NCBI GenBank assembly: GCA_930367205.1
Contig: OV884015.1
Span: 31,487,288-31,551,287 of the forward strand
Origin: Acanthosoma haemorrhoidale
Lineage: Eukaryota; Arthropoda; Insecta; Hemiptera; Acanthosomatidae
DNA: 64,000 bases
Reading direction: 5' to 3'
Part shown: one piece after another, positions 1-12,800 of the stretch
Layout of the letters: every line of letters starts with the position of its first letter
Numbering within the stretch: the stretch's first letter is position 1
Position numbers and translations under genes: made by a program
Notes under the pieces: model-generated
Seen by the model: the letters and a program-made list of their open reading frames with translations, nothing else
Told to the model about the DNA's origin: nothing
Database searches by the model: none

Positions 1-685
1 TTTGGATGAAAATCATTAAATGGCTCTGGTCGAGTTTAAGTTAGGAATATAACTTTGATCATTTACTCAATGTGTCAAAATTCATGTAATTATCTAATAT
101 TATTTATCGAGTTGAAAATATTTTTAATTAAATCAGGTAATCAAAGAAAATCTAAATATAGTGTATGTTTATAGGTCAAAATGGGGACTCACAATCTCCA
201 GGATAACAGACAGACACAAAAGTGAAATCATAAGGGTCCTGAGCAATTATATGTTTAAACTACTGTGGTTTATAATTACAAAATTTATAATTGTGAATTT
301 ATTACAAATGTCATCGATATCGTGTTAATAATGTTATCTCAACGTATGTTGTTTTCTTAAGGGCAAGAATGATTTAATAATAGCGCTTCGATGCATCATT
401 CATGCTAAAAATTAAAAATCGAAACCATTAAAAATACTAAAGGATCACAACAATTGCCCTTAATATAAATGTAAATAAAACAAAGGATATGAGGGTAAAC
501 CCGAGGGCCAGGAAAGTTTCCGTAGCGGAAAGGGATAAACCTTTGAAAAGGTACGCCCCTTCCTCTATCTCGAAAGTATTCTGAATAAGAAACCGAAGAA
601 AGCGTGAAGAGCAGATAGAGCTCTTGTTCGGCTCAACCCATTAACCCATTAGAGGTTTATTAGATATTAACCCATTAACAACCCA
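1..685. other. AT-rich DNA, no gene seen
   Basis: No open frame, RNA gene or clear repeat structure is recognisable. From about 480 the base composition becomes less AT-rich and may already belong to the RT relic that becomes recognisable at 686. Confidence 0.4.
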
Positions 686-920
686 TTGTTAGAGAGCAGG
701 ATCATTTCCCTCAGAACTAAATTGCGGCTTTTCAAAGCAAATGTTGAAGCAGTACTCCCTTGGGCTTCCAAAACCTGGAGATTAATCAAGGCCATAACGA
801 ATGCTCTTCAAGTACCTGACAATGGACGCTGGAGGATAGCCCTTGAATCTATATGGCTGAAGGTTATTTCCTACCAACAATGTAAAGTAAGACTGGACAA
901 TGCTTTATTGTAAGCCTAAG
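686..920 (+). mobile_element. Relic of non-LTR retrotransposon RT C-terminus
   Basis: About 75 codons resemble the region after the RT domain in RTE/CR1-like non-LTR elements. Seen here are KLRLFKANVEAVL, then a degraded form of the usual LYGSETW block (PWASKTWRLIKA), then LQVPDNG and WLKVIS, matching the order KLRxFNxNVKSVLLYGSETW..LQVFIN..WPxxIS known for that group. No catalytic YADD segment is visible, so this is only a 3' part of the coding region. The bases after it (to about 1,080) have no open frame. Family assignment rests on remembered consensus motifs, not on an alignment. Confidence 0.55.
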
Positions 921-1383
921 TACGAAAATAGACAAGGATTGGGAAACCTTTAGGAAGCACCACGGAGCTAGTCGAGAAGCAAGCAGTTCACTAAGTGCTT
1001 AACATGTGGAGAGGATGAGATGTTCGGTACATGATGGAGACCACTCCTGGATAACTGTAGTGGTTGTTTGTTCCACTGGGAGTTAGAGGATACAAATACA
1101 TAGAATTCATACATAAAACCTAGTAAACAGATATTAATTAACTATTTGTAACAAAAAATAAATATATATTAAATATATGGTTAATATACCTCGATTTATT
1201 CATTAATAATATGTCTGAAACATGTCAGGACTTTAGTGGATATTAATTCTGTAAATTCGTTAGCTTGGGGAATCGATAATTTGCATATTAGTTCTATTCG
1301 ATGTCGCGATAAAGCAAATGTCATTATTAATAATAAAGCCTCAACAATAAATTAACAACAGCGTATGTATAATGTGCAAGAAT

Positions 1384-1388
1384 ATAAC
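1384..1388. repeat. Target site duplication, left, solo LTR 1
   Basis: ATAAC immediately precedes the LTR and is repeated exactly at 2098-2102. Confidence 0.8.
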
Positions 1389-2097
1389 TGTAGCGACCGC
1401 TAACTACATAAGATAAATCACCCTATACTCTGGTGCACAAATATTGTAAGCAAAGTAAAATAACAGGATCTAAGTGTATGTAAATCATTGTAAGTTGTTA
1501 GTAATAAACCAAGCGCGGGACCGGCAGTCGTAAAGAAAGTCAGGTAAGAGGCCATAAAACCTGAACAGCCAATAAACCTAAGAGGGATTGGCCACCTGGC
1601 CATCATAAACATACCCCTTTCAGACCGTCTCCGCCTTCCGGCAGGAAGGGGAAATAATATTTAAACCAGTGCGTTTTGCCCTATAAGCCCACTCAGTCTT
1701 CTACTATCTTAGTCTCCTCACCCGCTTTCACTTGGTGACGCTTTACGCCTGGGCCACTGGCCCGGGAAGTCAGTCCCTTCTCCTCCTCCTCGTCACCCAC
1801 TCTCTCCTCAGCGCCTCTGAGTCTGTCACCCTGTCTTTCAGCCTCCTTGCAGACCCTCTGACGACTTGTACCTGTGATACTGCCGGGCCCCCACTCGAAC
1901 TCTAAACATGTCTTATTCTTTATGAAACCTCTGTACCTCCCCTTTTGAACATAGTACATTGTCGGGGCACATCCCTATCATACAATGGAGTCAGATATTA
2001 ACGCCGTCCTGGAACGATTGTCCAGGTTATTAACTTAAACAATCCGCACTTGTCACCAGGGCTAGGTGATCAGGCACCTCCTAGTGGCAACCCGACA
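1389..2097 (+). mobile_element. Solo LTR 1 of an LTR retrotransposon
   Basis: A 709-bp sequence begins TGTAGCGACCGC and ends CGACAACCCG-like (exactly ...GGCAACCCGACA), i.e. TG...CA, and is flanked by a perfect 5-bp duplication (ATAAC). It shares both its first ~120 bp and last ~190 bp with the element at 5533-6292. An AATAAA at about 1503 could serve as the LTR polyadenylation signal. No gag, pol, primer binding site or second LTR lies beside it, so it is best explained as a solo LTR left by recombination. A 5-bp duplication fits Gypsy or BEL/Pao; which one cannot be told without internal sequence. The strand is arbitrary, set by the AATAAA. The middle (about 1,680-1,900) is GC-richer and differs from LTR 2. 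Confidence 0.85.
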
Positions 2098-2102
2098 ATA
2101 AC
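2098..2102. repeat. Target site duplication, right, solo LTR 1
   Basis: ATAAC immediately follows the terminal CCCGACA and matches 1384-1388 exactly. Confidence 0.8.
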
Positions 2103-2390
2103 TAATTCTAAATAAATTGGTTTTTGTTAAAACAACAATAATATTTGATTGGTTCCGGGATAATAAGTGATAATATTTCGAAGACTATCAGTGATCCAGT
2201 GATTGCTGTATAGACAGCGCTTCTAATATATATAGTCTTTTTTTTTTCTTCATAGCCCCTTTAAATTCACAGATAATTATAGATCCTCAGGCGAATCTAT
2301 TTACAAATTTTTTTTTTGTATTTCATGTAGCATCGCTAGATTATATACAGGTTTTGTTATTTTATAAAAATTATATAATGAATAAACAAG

Positions 2391-3075
2391 TATACATTAT
2401 ACGTGACTGGACTAAACTGACTAATAAAGGTGATGGGGCTCACCTTTTTCATCAACCTTAAAACTAACTTACATACTAATTCTTAACCTTATTTTTCCCC
2501 GACAGTCTGTTACCATCGATGCGGGAGGGGTGGTGGGGTCATAGTGTTAAACACTGGGTTTGACAGGTGCTACAACGAGTGAAAAAACTTGTGTCTCCGG
2601 CAGATGAACTCACCTACCGACGGTGTACCAAGCAATGAGTGCAGGTCAGCGTTCTTCAACCTCTCGAAAGAGGTATGTCGGACCACTTTTCGCATGATCC
2701 CATTCTGAAAATGTTGGAGACATTTGGCTGTATCAGTCAAGTGGGTAAATAGCGGGGCACCGTACAGCAGGGCTGGCCAAGGACACATTTATATATCATC
2801 AATTTGAGTCGAAGCGACAGGATACGTGAAGTTAGCAAGTGCGATAGCCGGTAAGACCTTTGTCGTACTTTTTCTATTTGATTACTAAAATGAGTAGAGA
2901 AATGGAGATGCCTATCCATTTTTATACCCAGATAGTGCATTGAAAAAGCTGGTGAGTTCTTTTGCCCTCCTATTTTACGATTTCGGCAAGGATTTTTTTC
3001 CCTTTTGGAGGGAGAAGATTACGCAGTCAGTCTTCCCGGCGTTTACACTGATGTTTAACATGCCCATTCTATATA
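2391..3075 (-). mobile_element. Jockey-like family J3, 5'-truncated and frameshifted copy
   Basis: Read on the minus strand, the piece starts in the RT thumb region (ISVNAGKTDCVIFS near 3,045-3,005), continues as MHYLGIKMDRHLHF and RLKLMIYKCVL (2,940-2,780), then in another frame GAPLFTHLTDTAKCLQHFQN and LLGTPSVGEFICRRH (2,765-2,590). The order matches the thumb and C-terminal region of Jockey-clade RTs, and the frame changes show that it is dead. A second copy lies at 57,922-58,400; the two share a near-identical non-coding 3' segment (2,391-2,560 against 57,922-58,090). J2 at 32.5 kb encodes a related but distinct protein. Confidence 0.75.
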
Positions 3076-5527
3076 TCTATTTCAGTCATGCTTTTAAATA
3101 AGGAAATAATAAATTTTTATAAATAATTTGTTAAACATAGATACTTAAAATAGAATAAAAGTGCATACAGTATTAGTGTATATTAGTTGCCAAATATGAC
3201 TTTACTTGATTTGAATATAGCTGAGGAGATTTTTTAAAACTATTAATACCAGCCCTATTCACCCTAATTTCGAATTAGCAATAATACGGACCAAACATAA
3301 TGACGTGTCAGTAATATTCAGTAAAAGCGCCAACTATTCCTCATTCAGCAGTATCTAAAGCCATATTCCGGTAGATAGGCCCGAAACGGGTCTCGGGGAT
3401 AGAGTTGAACCCAATCGGGTAGCAAGGGATAACGGATCACTCACTGCTGGAGGCATACCCCGCGGGTCCATGCAAATTTGGCTTCGGTCGCTCATGATTT
3501 AGTAGTCATCTTTTTCCTACAGTCACACACATACCGCCTGGGATCTAACAGTCAAATCATCGTTTATCCCATGATTAGACGTAGAAAATCATCATATTAT
3601 TCAGACTGTTAAATGAAGATATTTAAAGAAACTATTTCCAAATTGATCAACCAGTACTCTGGCATGGTGAAATTTTGACTCACTTCTTCGGTTTCTCTCA
3701 TCTACGGCAACGGTATTTAAGGGCATGAGGCCAGAATACTTGAAGAAACAACACTCTAACACGTTTTTCTGGTAATTGAGAGCTGATTGATGTAAAAGAC
3801 CTAATAAATAATCTGATACTTGCTATTTGATCACTAAATGTTCGATTCACTAAATCACTAGAAACCCGACGTTCAACTCCATGTATCTTGTTAACTTCCT
3901 CTCCGGAGGTCACTATCGTAATATCACGGTAATAACATGGATCGTAACATACGGCCTTAAGGGAACCTAGATTAGGTTTTCGCATATTCACAAACCCAAG
4001 AGTGAGGTATCACTCTAGCGTTTCTTAGAGTGGTTTCTTAACATCAACCTATCAAGACGAAATCGCAACCAGTCCAAGGACTATGTCATCGTATTTATTT
4101 TGTATTTTTTATCAACTAAAGTTTGTGGCTTTGAAGCAAAAAAAATATTATTTTTCTTATTTTGGATATTCAAACATTTACTTAGACTATAAGAAAGTTT
4201 ACATAAGGATCAACGGTTACAAAATTATGTATAATATGCTGTTGAGATATGGTTATAATTACAATAAGCACAGGTACTGTAATTTTTGATTTATTTAGTA
4301 CTAGACTGTTATTGTATTTTAACGATGTTTTATTTCATTTAAAGTATGTGATCTACTATGATTTTAAATAGTCGGTAATTCACTGTTATTTATTATTGTT
4401 TGTGTCATTTTTCAGTACTTAAACATGTCAGTGTGAGATGTCCAAAGCCCATGTGCGTCAAGTACATGACATTTTTGTCATACAACTGATTTTTCTTTCA
4501 ACCTTTTTGCTAAATTGAAAGTTTTGTATGTCGCTTCCTTGCAAGAAATGTTCAAAAATATAATTTAAACACGTAATGAATTAATTAATCACTACCAACC
4601 ACGCAATGATGACTACTTCATTGCATTGCTGTAATCTATACTCATATCATGAACGAAAAATTGTGCTGTTCAAGAAATTGAACGAGATAAACCCCAAAAA
4701 GATAAAAACACAAATTAGATAAAATTCACACCTTTTGTGGTTTATTTTGTAAATAAAACTGTTTTCATCCAGGTATTGTCATAATTGTTATAATCAGTTA
4801 TAACTCGAGTTTATAAGTTCAGCTCGATTAAGCGCTGCCTTTATACCTCACACGGACAGTCATTAATTGTTCATAGTTACAGTTTTTCTTTTGCCCTTAA
4901 CCATGAGTTTTAAACAACATTTTCAAATAAAAAATTCCGAAATATTTAATTTTCTTTAAACTTTCTTTTTTTGGGTTTTTTGAGTTTTGGCTTAAGAAAT
5001 CTGAAATGTTAGCGAAATGGGACAGTATTAATGTGCTTAATAAGGCCATAATAACCATAATCCAAGTTGTGAAATATGCTTGTTCAACGTCAAAACGTTT
5101 TGATCATACTTACGTTCACTATCGAGTAGTTACAGCCGTTCAAAAAGCTACCTCTCCGCAACTATTTATTTCACTTCTTATTTGATCACAATAAATGGTC
5201 AATTTTCTTAATTTCTTTGAAAACATTCATTGTTGTTATTTTTGCCACGCTTTATGCACAAAATATTTACCTACGCGTTTCATTATAGTGGGCTAAATAA
5301 ACAGTTTGGAAATGAAATGCTTCAGCCTGAACGGATTGTAAAACATTCAATATTTGTTTCCTTTTGAATAGAAAACAAAATACTTATTTAAAAAAAATCG
5401 TAAAACTAATCTGGACTTTAGTACTTGAACATTTGAAGACAACAAAGCACTGACATTAAGAGCATCCGATGTTTTCACCCTAAAGTCCTTAGAACAATAT
5501 TGGATGCCCCACTCCGCATCACAAACC
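3076..5527. other. AT-rich intergenic DNA, nothing recognised
   Basis: Contains only short open frames without recognisable motifs. The 97-codon minus frame at 3,698-3,991 has no familiar domain, and its codon choice looks like the background. Confidence 0.4.
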
Positions 5528-5532
5528 AACCC
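5528..5532. repeat. Target site duplication, left, solo LTR 2
   Basis: AACCC, matched exactly at 6293-6297. This places the true left edge of the LTR at 5533 rather than at the second TGTAGCG at 5758. Confidence 0.75.
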
Positions 5533-5544
5533 TGTAGCGACCGC

Positions 5545-5757
5545 TTTTTTTTTTTTGTAGTGAAAGAGATATTTAATTGTTTATTTGTAATAATCGTTCG
5601 ACAAATTATTTCCAATGTACATAAAAGTGTAAATAGTGAGCATTTAAGAAAGATTGTTAGTAATATGTTTGTCTTATGTACGTTTTTATTATGCAATGTA
5701 ATTCAATATAAAAAAACTGTCAAACCTTACCGAGTATAAGGTAATTTGGGGAAGCTG
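5545..5757 (-). mobile_element. Poly(A)-tailed retroposon nested in solo LTR 2
   Basis: The segment starts on the + strand with 12 T (5545-5556), which is a poly(A) tail on the minus strand. It is bracketed by direct repeats TGTAGCGACCGC at 5533-5544 and 5758-5769, a 12-13 bp duplication of the LTR's own first bases. This is the signature of target-primed retroposition. The body is about 200 bp, AT-rich, with AATAAA-like motifs upstream of the tail and no RT motif. It could be the 3' end of a host mRNA, a short interspersed element, or a heavily 5'-truncated non-LTR element of another family. Confidence 0.7.
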
Positions 5758-5904
5758 TGTAGCGACCGCTAACTACATAAGTTAAATCACCCTATACTGT
5801 ATTGCATATGTATTGTAAGCAAAAGTAAAATAACAGGAACTAAATGGATTGTAATTAAATGTAAATCATTGTAAAAGTTTTAAGCAATAAATGCGGAAGC
5901 CAAA

Positions 5905-6020
5905 CAGTCATAAACGTGAAAGGGTCGCCAGCCGGCAGTCATAAACAAGTCATAAACCTGAAAGAGTCGGCAGCTGGCAGTCATTAACATGAAAGGGTCA
6001 CCACCTGGCAGTCATAAACT
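5905..6020. repeat. Short tandem repeat inside solo LTR 2
   Basis: About four imperfect units of 31-42 bp built on GGCAGTCATAAAC followed by TGAAAGGGTCGCCAGC. LTR 1 has only one recognisable GGCAGTCGTAAA unit (about 1,523), so the array expanded in this LTR variant. Confidence 0.65.
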
Positions 6021-6292
6021 TAGCGACCCTTTTAGGGTTCTCTACCGGTCACGCTCCTCGTGACAGGTGTGCGCGGGAACCACCACCGAATTAGACCCTC
6101 GCAGCTTTATTCTGTATGAAACCTCTATACCTCTTCTCTTGAACATAGTGCATTGTCGGGGCACATACCTGTCATAAATGGAGTTAGATATTAACGCCGT
6201 CCTGGAACGATTGTCCAGATTATTAACTCGAACAATCTGCACTTGTCACCAGGGCTAGGGTGATCAGGCACCTCCCTGGTGACGACCCGACA

Positions 6293-6297
6293 AACCC
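6293..6297. repeat. Target site duplication, right, solo LTR 2
   Basis: AACCC after the terminal CCCGACA, equal to 5528-5532. Confidence 0.75.
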
Positions 6298-6453
6298 CTT
6301 CCTTTTATTCGCTGGTAAAGTATCCTTGACCACATTCCTTCTATTTTATTAAATTCTTTTCAATATTATTCGTACACATTAGACGGGAATTCATAAACTT
6401 CCAGCAAAATCGCTATTTAGCTCCACACATTCCAACGATCCTCCCCGGAGATT

Positions 6454-6559
6454 TTTTTTTTTTTTTTTTCCTAAGCTCTCTAGTTAGAATTTTAGGATGA
6501 GGGAGAAATATAAAATATTTAGGGTAATCGGATCCTTGTACTAGGAGGGCCTGTTAGGA
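6454..6559 (-). mobile_element. J2 retrotransposon 3' end, 5'-truncated
   Basis: Reads on the minus strand as the last ~90 bp of the J2 3' UTR (..GGATCCG..AGAGCTTAGG) followed by a poly(A) tail, seen here as about 18 T from 6452. Direct repeats CCCGGAGATT at 6444-6453 and 6560-6569 flank it; the last two T may belong to the tail. The same 3' end occurs at 19,789-19,940, 33,560-33,862 and 51,603-51,890. Confidence 0.75.
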
Positions 6560-6776
6560 CCCGGAGATTGTAGTGGCAAACAACTCCAACTATGATGGTA
6601 ATTGACACAATTATTGGGAGTTACTGACCAGTGTTCTCCCCTGATTTGAATCTTGTGTGGATCTCGTGCTCTCTTTAATTCTATACTACTACTATCTAGC
6701 AGCAATGTGCCTGCAGGAAATCTTTAGTAAATTTGGGGGACTTCTCACATGCGAATAAGAGAGTGAGTACCATAGT

Positions 6777-6778
<2 letters not shown>

Positions 6779-6820
<42 letters not shown>
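6779..6820. repeat. Compound microsatellite (AC)n(AT)n
   Basis: About 15 AC units followed directly by about 6 AT units. Confidence 0.95.
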
Positions 6821-9800
6821 GGGATAAACGAAATCATCAGTGTAGTGCCACATCCACTTTGTTCTAATGAATCCATACCTACAAAAGTATTACTATATTT
6901 CGTTGAAACGTACAATTTGTTCTCAATTACTATTATAACTTATCTAGTTTATTTAAAAAAACATAATACATAGAGATAAAAATCACAAAGGAAGGCTTAA
7001 ATATTTAAGCTGTTATAACTGAGTACTTAGGGAAGATGCTCCTTGTGTGTATGACATTCCGCCTGAGTTAGCACCTGCCGTATAACTAACAAGTTATACT
7101 CATAAGTAAATACACAGTGTTTGTAATTACAACTTTGTCTGTGCAGGCGCGCGGGCTTTCTACAGAACTTATAACTCTACCTCTTCACATACGTTCTCAA
7201 ACTTAGAATTAAACTATTCCTGTAACATGTATAACTAGATTATTACAGGATTCATTTGAAATAAAATATCAAATCCTTAGCATTCTATTTTTTATATAAA
7301 AACTCATAACATTACAATACACTCATCACAACGATATTTTAGAAGTGAAATTTGGTTCTTTCATCCGAACCGGTTCGAATATGAACCAAAATGCCAACGG
7401 GTGGCTCCTATGAGACGCTGTGTCCATATTGTTTCATCGGAATCGTGATTCAAACGACAACCAAATACCTCGCATTTGACGTTTGTATGCCAAGTGTTTA
7501 AAGAGGAGACTTTCAAGTTACTGACTGGAGGATTGATGGTTGCAGGTTGGAGGACAAAGAGAAAACAAGGGGCGAAAAATCCCTTCACCAGCTTAACAGG
7601 TATTTTTTTTGTTTATCCATTAGGCTTTACGTATTTTATTTACAGGTTTCGCTTCGAATAACACATTACACATCAGTGTAAATAAAGCATAATAAAATAA
7701 TATAGAGAAAGAAGAATCATAAACATGAAATAAAAAATTAAACTATAAATCTTCCTCCTTTCCCCAATATAGCTTTTATTAACTAATACCGTTTTCGACA
7801 GCACTAAGCTGTCATTATCAATAGCTAAAATAAAAATTTATATGATAAAAACCTCAACGGAGACAAATAAAAGCAATCATTTAAAGTAACAATAATTAAA
7901 ATCAATAAAAAAAACCTATTTAAAATATTAAAACTGCTAAACTGCACCAAGTCCGAAATGGTCTTAGTTTGGTTTTAGAGCGGAGAAGTCAGTTCAAGTT
8001 TTTGTGATGAAGAGTTAAGGGTACAAAATAGATTTCGTGGAGAGAAGTTGGGTTCTAGAGAGGAGACAGAACCTGGCGAGCTTCTTTTGATAAATATTGT
8101 TTCAAGTCATCATTGTATATAATTTAGTGAGAGATAATTTGTGTTAGTAATTAGAATATAATTCGAATGTGCTCAAAGTCATCATTTAATTTTAGTAAAT
8201 CTCTGTTCTCAGCGAAAATTCAGTTATCTTTTATTTTTATTCAACTTTAATGTCTAATTCCCTTCCTCCGATCAACAAAAAATTTACTTTTGAGAGATAC
8301 TCCGATATTGGCAACAGAAATTAATCAATGCTGTTTTCATTTTTAACTTTGACGCCAATGATAGCTTAATCAATTAATCAAGCCAGGTAACTTATGCCAG
8401 AGGGTACATATATTTATCGATAGCTATATATATTTTTTTATTTCAATGTATTTAGATAAAATGCATTACCTGATCAAACGCAGCAATATAACCATAATAC
8501 TCATAAATATAGTTATACAAATCACCCAGTAACTGTTTTTGCACCAAGATAACTTTTATATGGTACAGATGCCACAATTTTAATAAATGAATTAAAGGAA
8601 GATTAAATAGTGACTGGATTGAAGAAAGAAAATTATCGGTTGAAAATGGAATAAAATCACATAACTAGAACAAAAACCTATTCGAAAAAAATCGCAAATA
8701 CTATGAATTGAATTATTTAATGTAGGAGACATGCTGTACGTGGAAAATAAAACCAGGAAAGTAAACAGGAAAAAATTAAATGACCCAAAAATTAGACCAT
8801 ATGAAATATTTATATAACAGAATAGTTACTGGCAACACAAAAAAAAACAGAATTAAATCTCTTCCATATCACGAACCTTATTTCAGACCCTACGTTAGAA
8901 GAACAAGGAACAGGAGAACAAGAATAACTGAAGAACGTGAATTTCATTAATTTTGAATTTTGTCACGATCCGCTTAGGAGACCTAATGGCTTACTTTACA
9001 CGCCAGGGAAAAACTAAGTTTGAGAAAAAATGTATATTGAGTTAATGTAATCAAGTGTGATATGCAAGTTTATTAAAAGTTATATCATACAAATATTTAA
9101 AAGGAATCGACATATTAAAGATTAAACTTTAAATCAGTGTAAATAGAACTTGTAACTAATGAAATAAAACCTTTCTTTACAGAGCAACACAACACGGTTT
9201 GTTTGATTTTTCATTGTTATGAGTCGAACTGTAAATCAAACTTTAAACAACGTTATTCTTTACGTACCTACATTTACACATTGTAAATCATCAATTTCAC
9301 TTGTTAAATCTGGTTTACAACGTTCACATCACATGGAAACAGGACGTGTTTGATTGTGACTTAGTGGTGTTTCCTTCCGTTATGTATTTTTAATATAAGG
9401 ATACTAGGAATATATAAGGACAATAATTACAAAAGTCATTAAAACTGTGGTATAATCGTTATCGCTCCAGTAACACTTCGTCACACTTGACTTCAGTTTT
9501 GAGATTTGATCACCCCTTCATCACTAAACATGCCAAATGAGACCGCATACCGTCCTACGCAGCAAGCGGGATGTTATAATGATGCCGGGAATTCCTCACC
9601 CAGAGCCGGAACATGGCACATTGCCTACTGTCAGTCCCGCTTCAGTATGTAATGTATGGTGTTAACAGCATGTGATCGTATATTTGTGAGGAACTCTACT
9701 GCTAATAGTCGAACCCAAGGGAGAAGCTACACTTTCAAACATGTCAGTGTCTACCTACGCCTGTCTGTCTGTTTCATAAAACTTTAAACGACTATTCAAC

Positions 9801-12800
9801 AATACTCCGAAATTCACTAGAAATGTTTTGGCTGAAATATAATTACCCTTACAAAAATCAGATGCCTGAATTGCAAATATGTGACGTTTATACCCCTGCA
9901 GAGCTCGAAAACACCAGACAATGCTGGGCTTATGTTTGTGTCGATTTCTTTCCACGAATAAATTACCCGCCAAACTCATACTATGAAAGGGTCAACCAAT
10001 AGACCGTATGCGGGCAAACAATTAAAACTTTAAAACAAACACACCCACGCGGTAGTGGGAACACGATAACTGTTTTAAAGCACAGTAGGATATTCGAGTA
10101 ATATTTATCAAAACTGAAAATTAATTCCGCTTGATAAACTTTTGTTTAAACTTCACATTAGAGTGTGTATGTAGTTAAGTTGATGAGTCAACATAGTTAA
10201 CTCGCTACCGTGGTTTAACGCTTCCACAAACTGATTGTTAATAGTTTTTCTAATTAATAGTTAGTATTTTTGTTTTGTTTGATTTCAGCTAAAGTTTGAA
10301 AACTTAAATTATTTTTTTATTATTGATGAAAGTTCATTGCTTAAACAACATGGTCTTTATTAACTCATAGTTTAATTATAAGAAATTAAACCATTAAAAA
10401 AGAAAAAAAAAACTGATTAAAAGCCACTGCCTCAACGAATAATTTGGAAATTAAATAGACAAGTATAAACATGAAGGATTTGTTGATTAAAGCATTAAAT
10501 ATAACAAACAAAAGAAAAATTATTTTTTCTGAGAGTTCATAGGAAATTCTAGCACAACCATCTGTTGAAAACTTTTGAATTCTGTTCCACAATAGTTATT
10601 ATCACCCACACTGCCAACTAAATCTACACTGAAATAAACATAGACAGAAGTTTATGGATACTACTTGAACTTAAAAAAATGATGTTGGAAAGATGCATAA
10701 AACGTCAATACTAAGGCCTTCGAATCGCTGAAAACAAAAATAAAACTTTCAAAGGAATTGCAGTTGCATTTTGATTGAGAAAGCATGGCAAAAGCATATC
10801 TAACGACTATATAATATACACCTACGGAATCTGCCAATACATAGAAATATATGAAGAAATTATTAATAATTTAGAAAAGCCAGAATGAACTTGTCGAATC
10901 TCTGAATTTATTCAAGATGGTTAAACGGGTTCATTAGTAAAAATATGGTATAGTTGTTAGTAATGATTGTATGAGATAAGGGTTTGATCTATCATGAAAA
11001 CAAATGGTCAATAGATAAATAAATAAAACCGTCTGACGAAATGTTAAACCGGCAAGAATATCACTGTTATTTTGTTTCATTATTTTTCTCATCTGTTCCA
11101 TCTCGTTAAAATTGAAGCTGTGGTCGTAGGATTTTCATGAACCCGCTAGTTCGTAATAGCCTTGTGAGGTTATTATTGTTGAATAAACCACTTAAAAATA
11201 CATCATACAAACTTGGAACCATTTTCCAAACTGAAAAATGAGCGGAGATCTACCATTCTTTATGTGACACTTGAGTACTTGGTATGCCGCGGTGTCGTCA
11301 AGATCGCATCGAACTTCCGACACTGGCAAGGATTTATCGGAAGTTGTCAGGGAAGATTTGTAGCCGGTGCCAACTCTCGAAAATGGAAAAAGGTGAAAAC
11401 GGACTTTCCGATACCATAACTCGAAAAAGTTCTTTAAAACACACCACCTGAATCGGAATGAGGCGCTCTAGTGAAAGTTTTTATGTAAATTCTCGCCTTG
11501 TTTCTTTTCCAGCTCACCGACTCCCGGCTCCCAAGTAATTTCCTCGCCCCTTCGGTATTGGTCGTATTTTACTTTCCACTTTCTATTCCCGGATGTCTAT
11601 TTTTTCGAAGGAGCTTAAACTTTCTGAAAAGCTGAATGGAAATGGCCAAGTCACCGCACAGGGAGCTGTCCCTCTTACAAGAGCCTCTAAGTGGATTCTG
11701 CCTGCTTCGAATGAGAAAGTTCTGCCGTACCCTAGCATACACGGATAGGAATTATGCTAGCTCTTAGACTTATTCTATCCTGTAGACGTGCAAGGCCGTC
11801 GTAAATTCTATACTCTGCTTTCGGAAAATTAAATTATTTAATACCTATCCCCAAAATATGGATCCAAAAAAAATGTGTTCTAAAAATTTCAAACCTTGGC
11901 AAATTCAGTCATTTATAAAAAAAAAACCTGAGAATTAGTAAGGCGATTTAGTTTCTCTGATCGGCTCGTTCATCAATCGTTTATTTCATGTCGTCGTTCA
12001 TCCAAACATATTAAATCAGAAGATCATGTCACTTAATTAGATCAGTTGAGAGTGCCCTGTGCATTGGGAGTGTAAAAGCACACAAATATAATGAAAATGA
12101 ATAAATTTTCGTCTAATTTTGAAAAAGAGTATAATCTCATGCATCGTGTATGGATATTTTTTTTAAATATAAGTTAATTTCTTTAAAAAAAAAAAAAAAA
12201 AAGCCTGATTTATAATTGAATATGTTTCCTAGGTCATAATAACAGAACTGAAAATATCTTTGTGCCAAATGTGCATATTATATTGAAAGATTTTCAATTA
12301 TTATTTTACATCCAAAAATAATCTAGGTGTACTTTTTTTTATTTATTAACTTTTTGAAAACTTGTTCGCGAACAACGATATTGTTTTTTTCGCCAAACAT
12401 GCTATTATTTTCTGTGTTAAAAATTCATTTGAACCTTTTATTCCGTCTAAGTACTTTTCATAAATATTGATTGTCGATTAAGTGTTTACACAGCACACCT
12501 CCAACATTCTAGAAACATCTTGAAATTAGTTATTTAGGTATAGAGTATTTGTCAGGTACGGTATATAGAAATAGGGGGCATACACGCTGAGGATTTATTG
12601 ATAAACAGACACGGAATGAACGAACAGATCATTAAAAGAACGAAACAACATCTGTGAACGGATGGTCCGTTCTTTTGAGATTTAATTTAAAAAAAAAAAA
12701 AATCTAACCCAACTCAGAGTCTCAAAAAACTCAAATAAATTAAACTTTATCGACATGTTGTCTAAAACATATCTGTATCTGATTCTATTAGCTTCGAGCT

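Larger units (their letters stand above)
5533..6292 (+). mobile_element. Solo LTR 2, carrying a nested insertion
   Basis: Same family as the LTR at 1389-2097: it begins TGTAGCGACCGC and ends GACGACCCGACA, with a 5-bp AACCC duplication outside. Its first 12-13 bases occur twice, at 5533 and 5758, because a 212-bp poly(A)-tailed segment is inserted there. Without the insert the LTR is about 535 bp. It is shorter than LTR 1 because the GC-rich middle is different, being made here of short tandem repeats (about 5,905-6,020). An AATAAA lies near 5,887. No internal retroelement sequence is present. Confidence 0.82.

Noticed and set aside
3698..3991. 97-codon minus-strand open frame
   Set aside because: No recognisable domain, splice context or composition shift; such length is expected by chance in 64 kb.
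5758..6292. Left edge of solo LTR 2 taken at the second TGTAGCG
   Set aside because: The bases before 5758 (AGCTG) do not match those after 6292 (AACCC). The matching AACCC lies before 5533, so the LTR begins there and carries an insertion.
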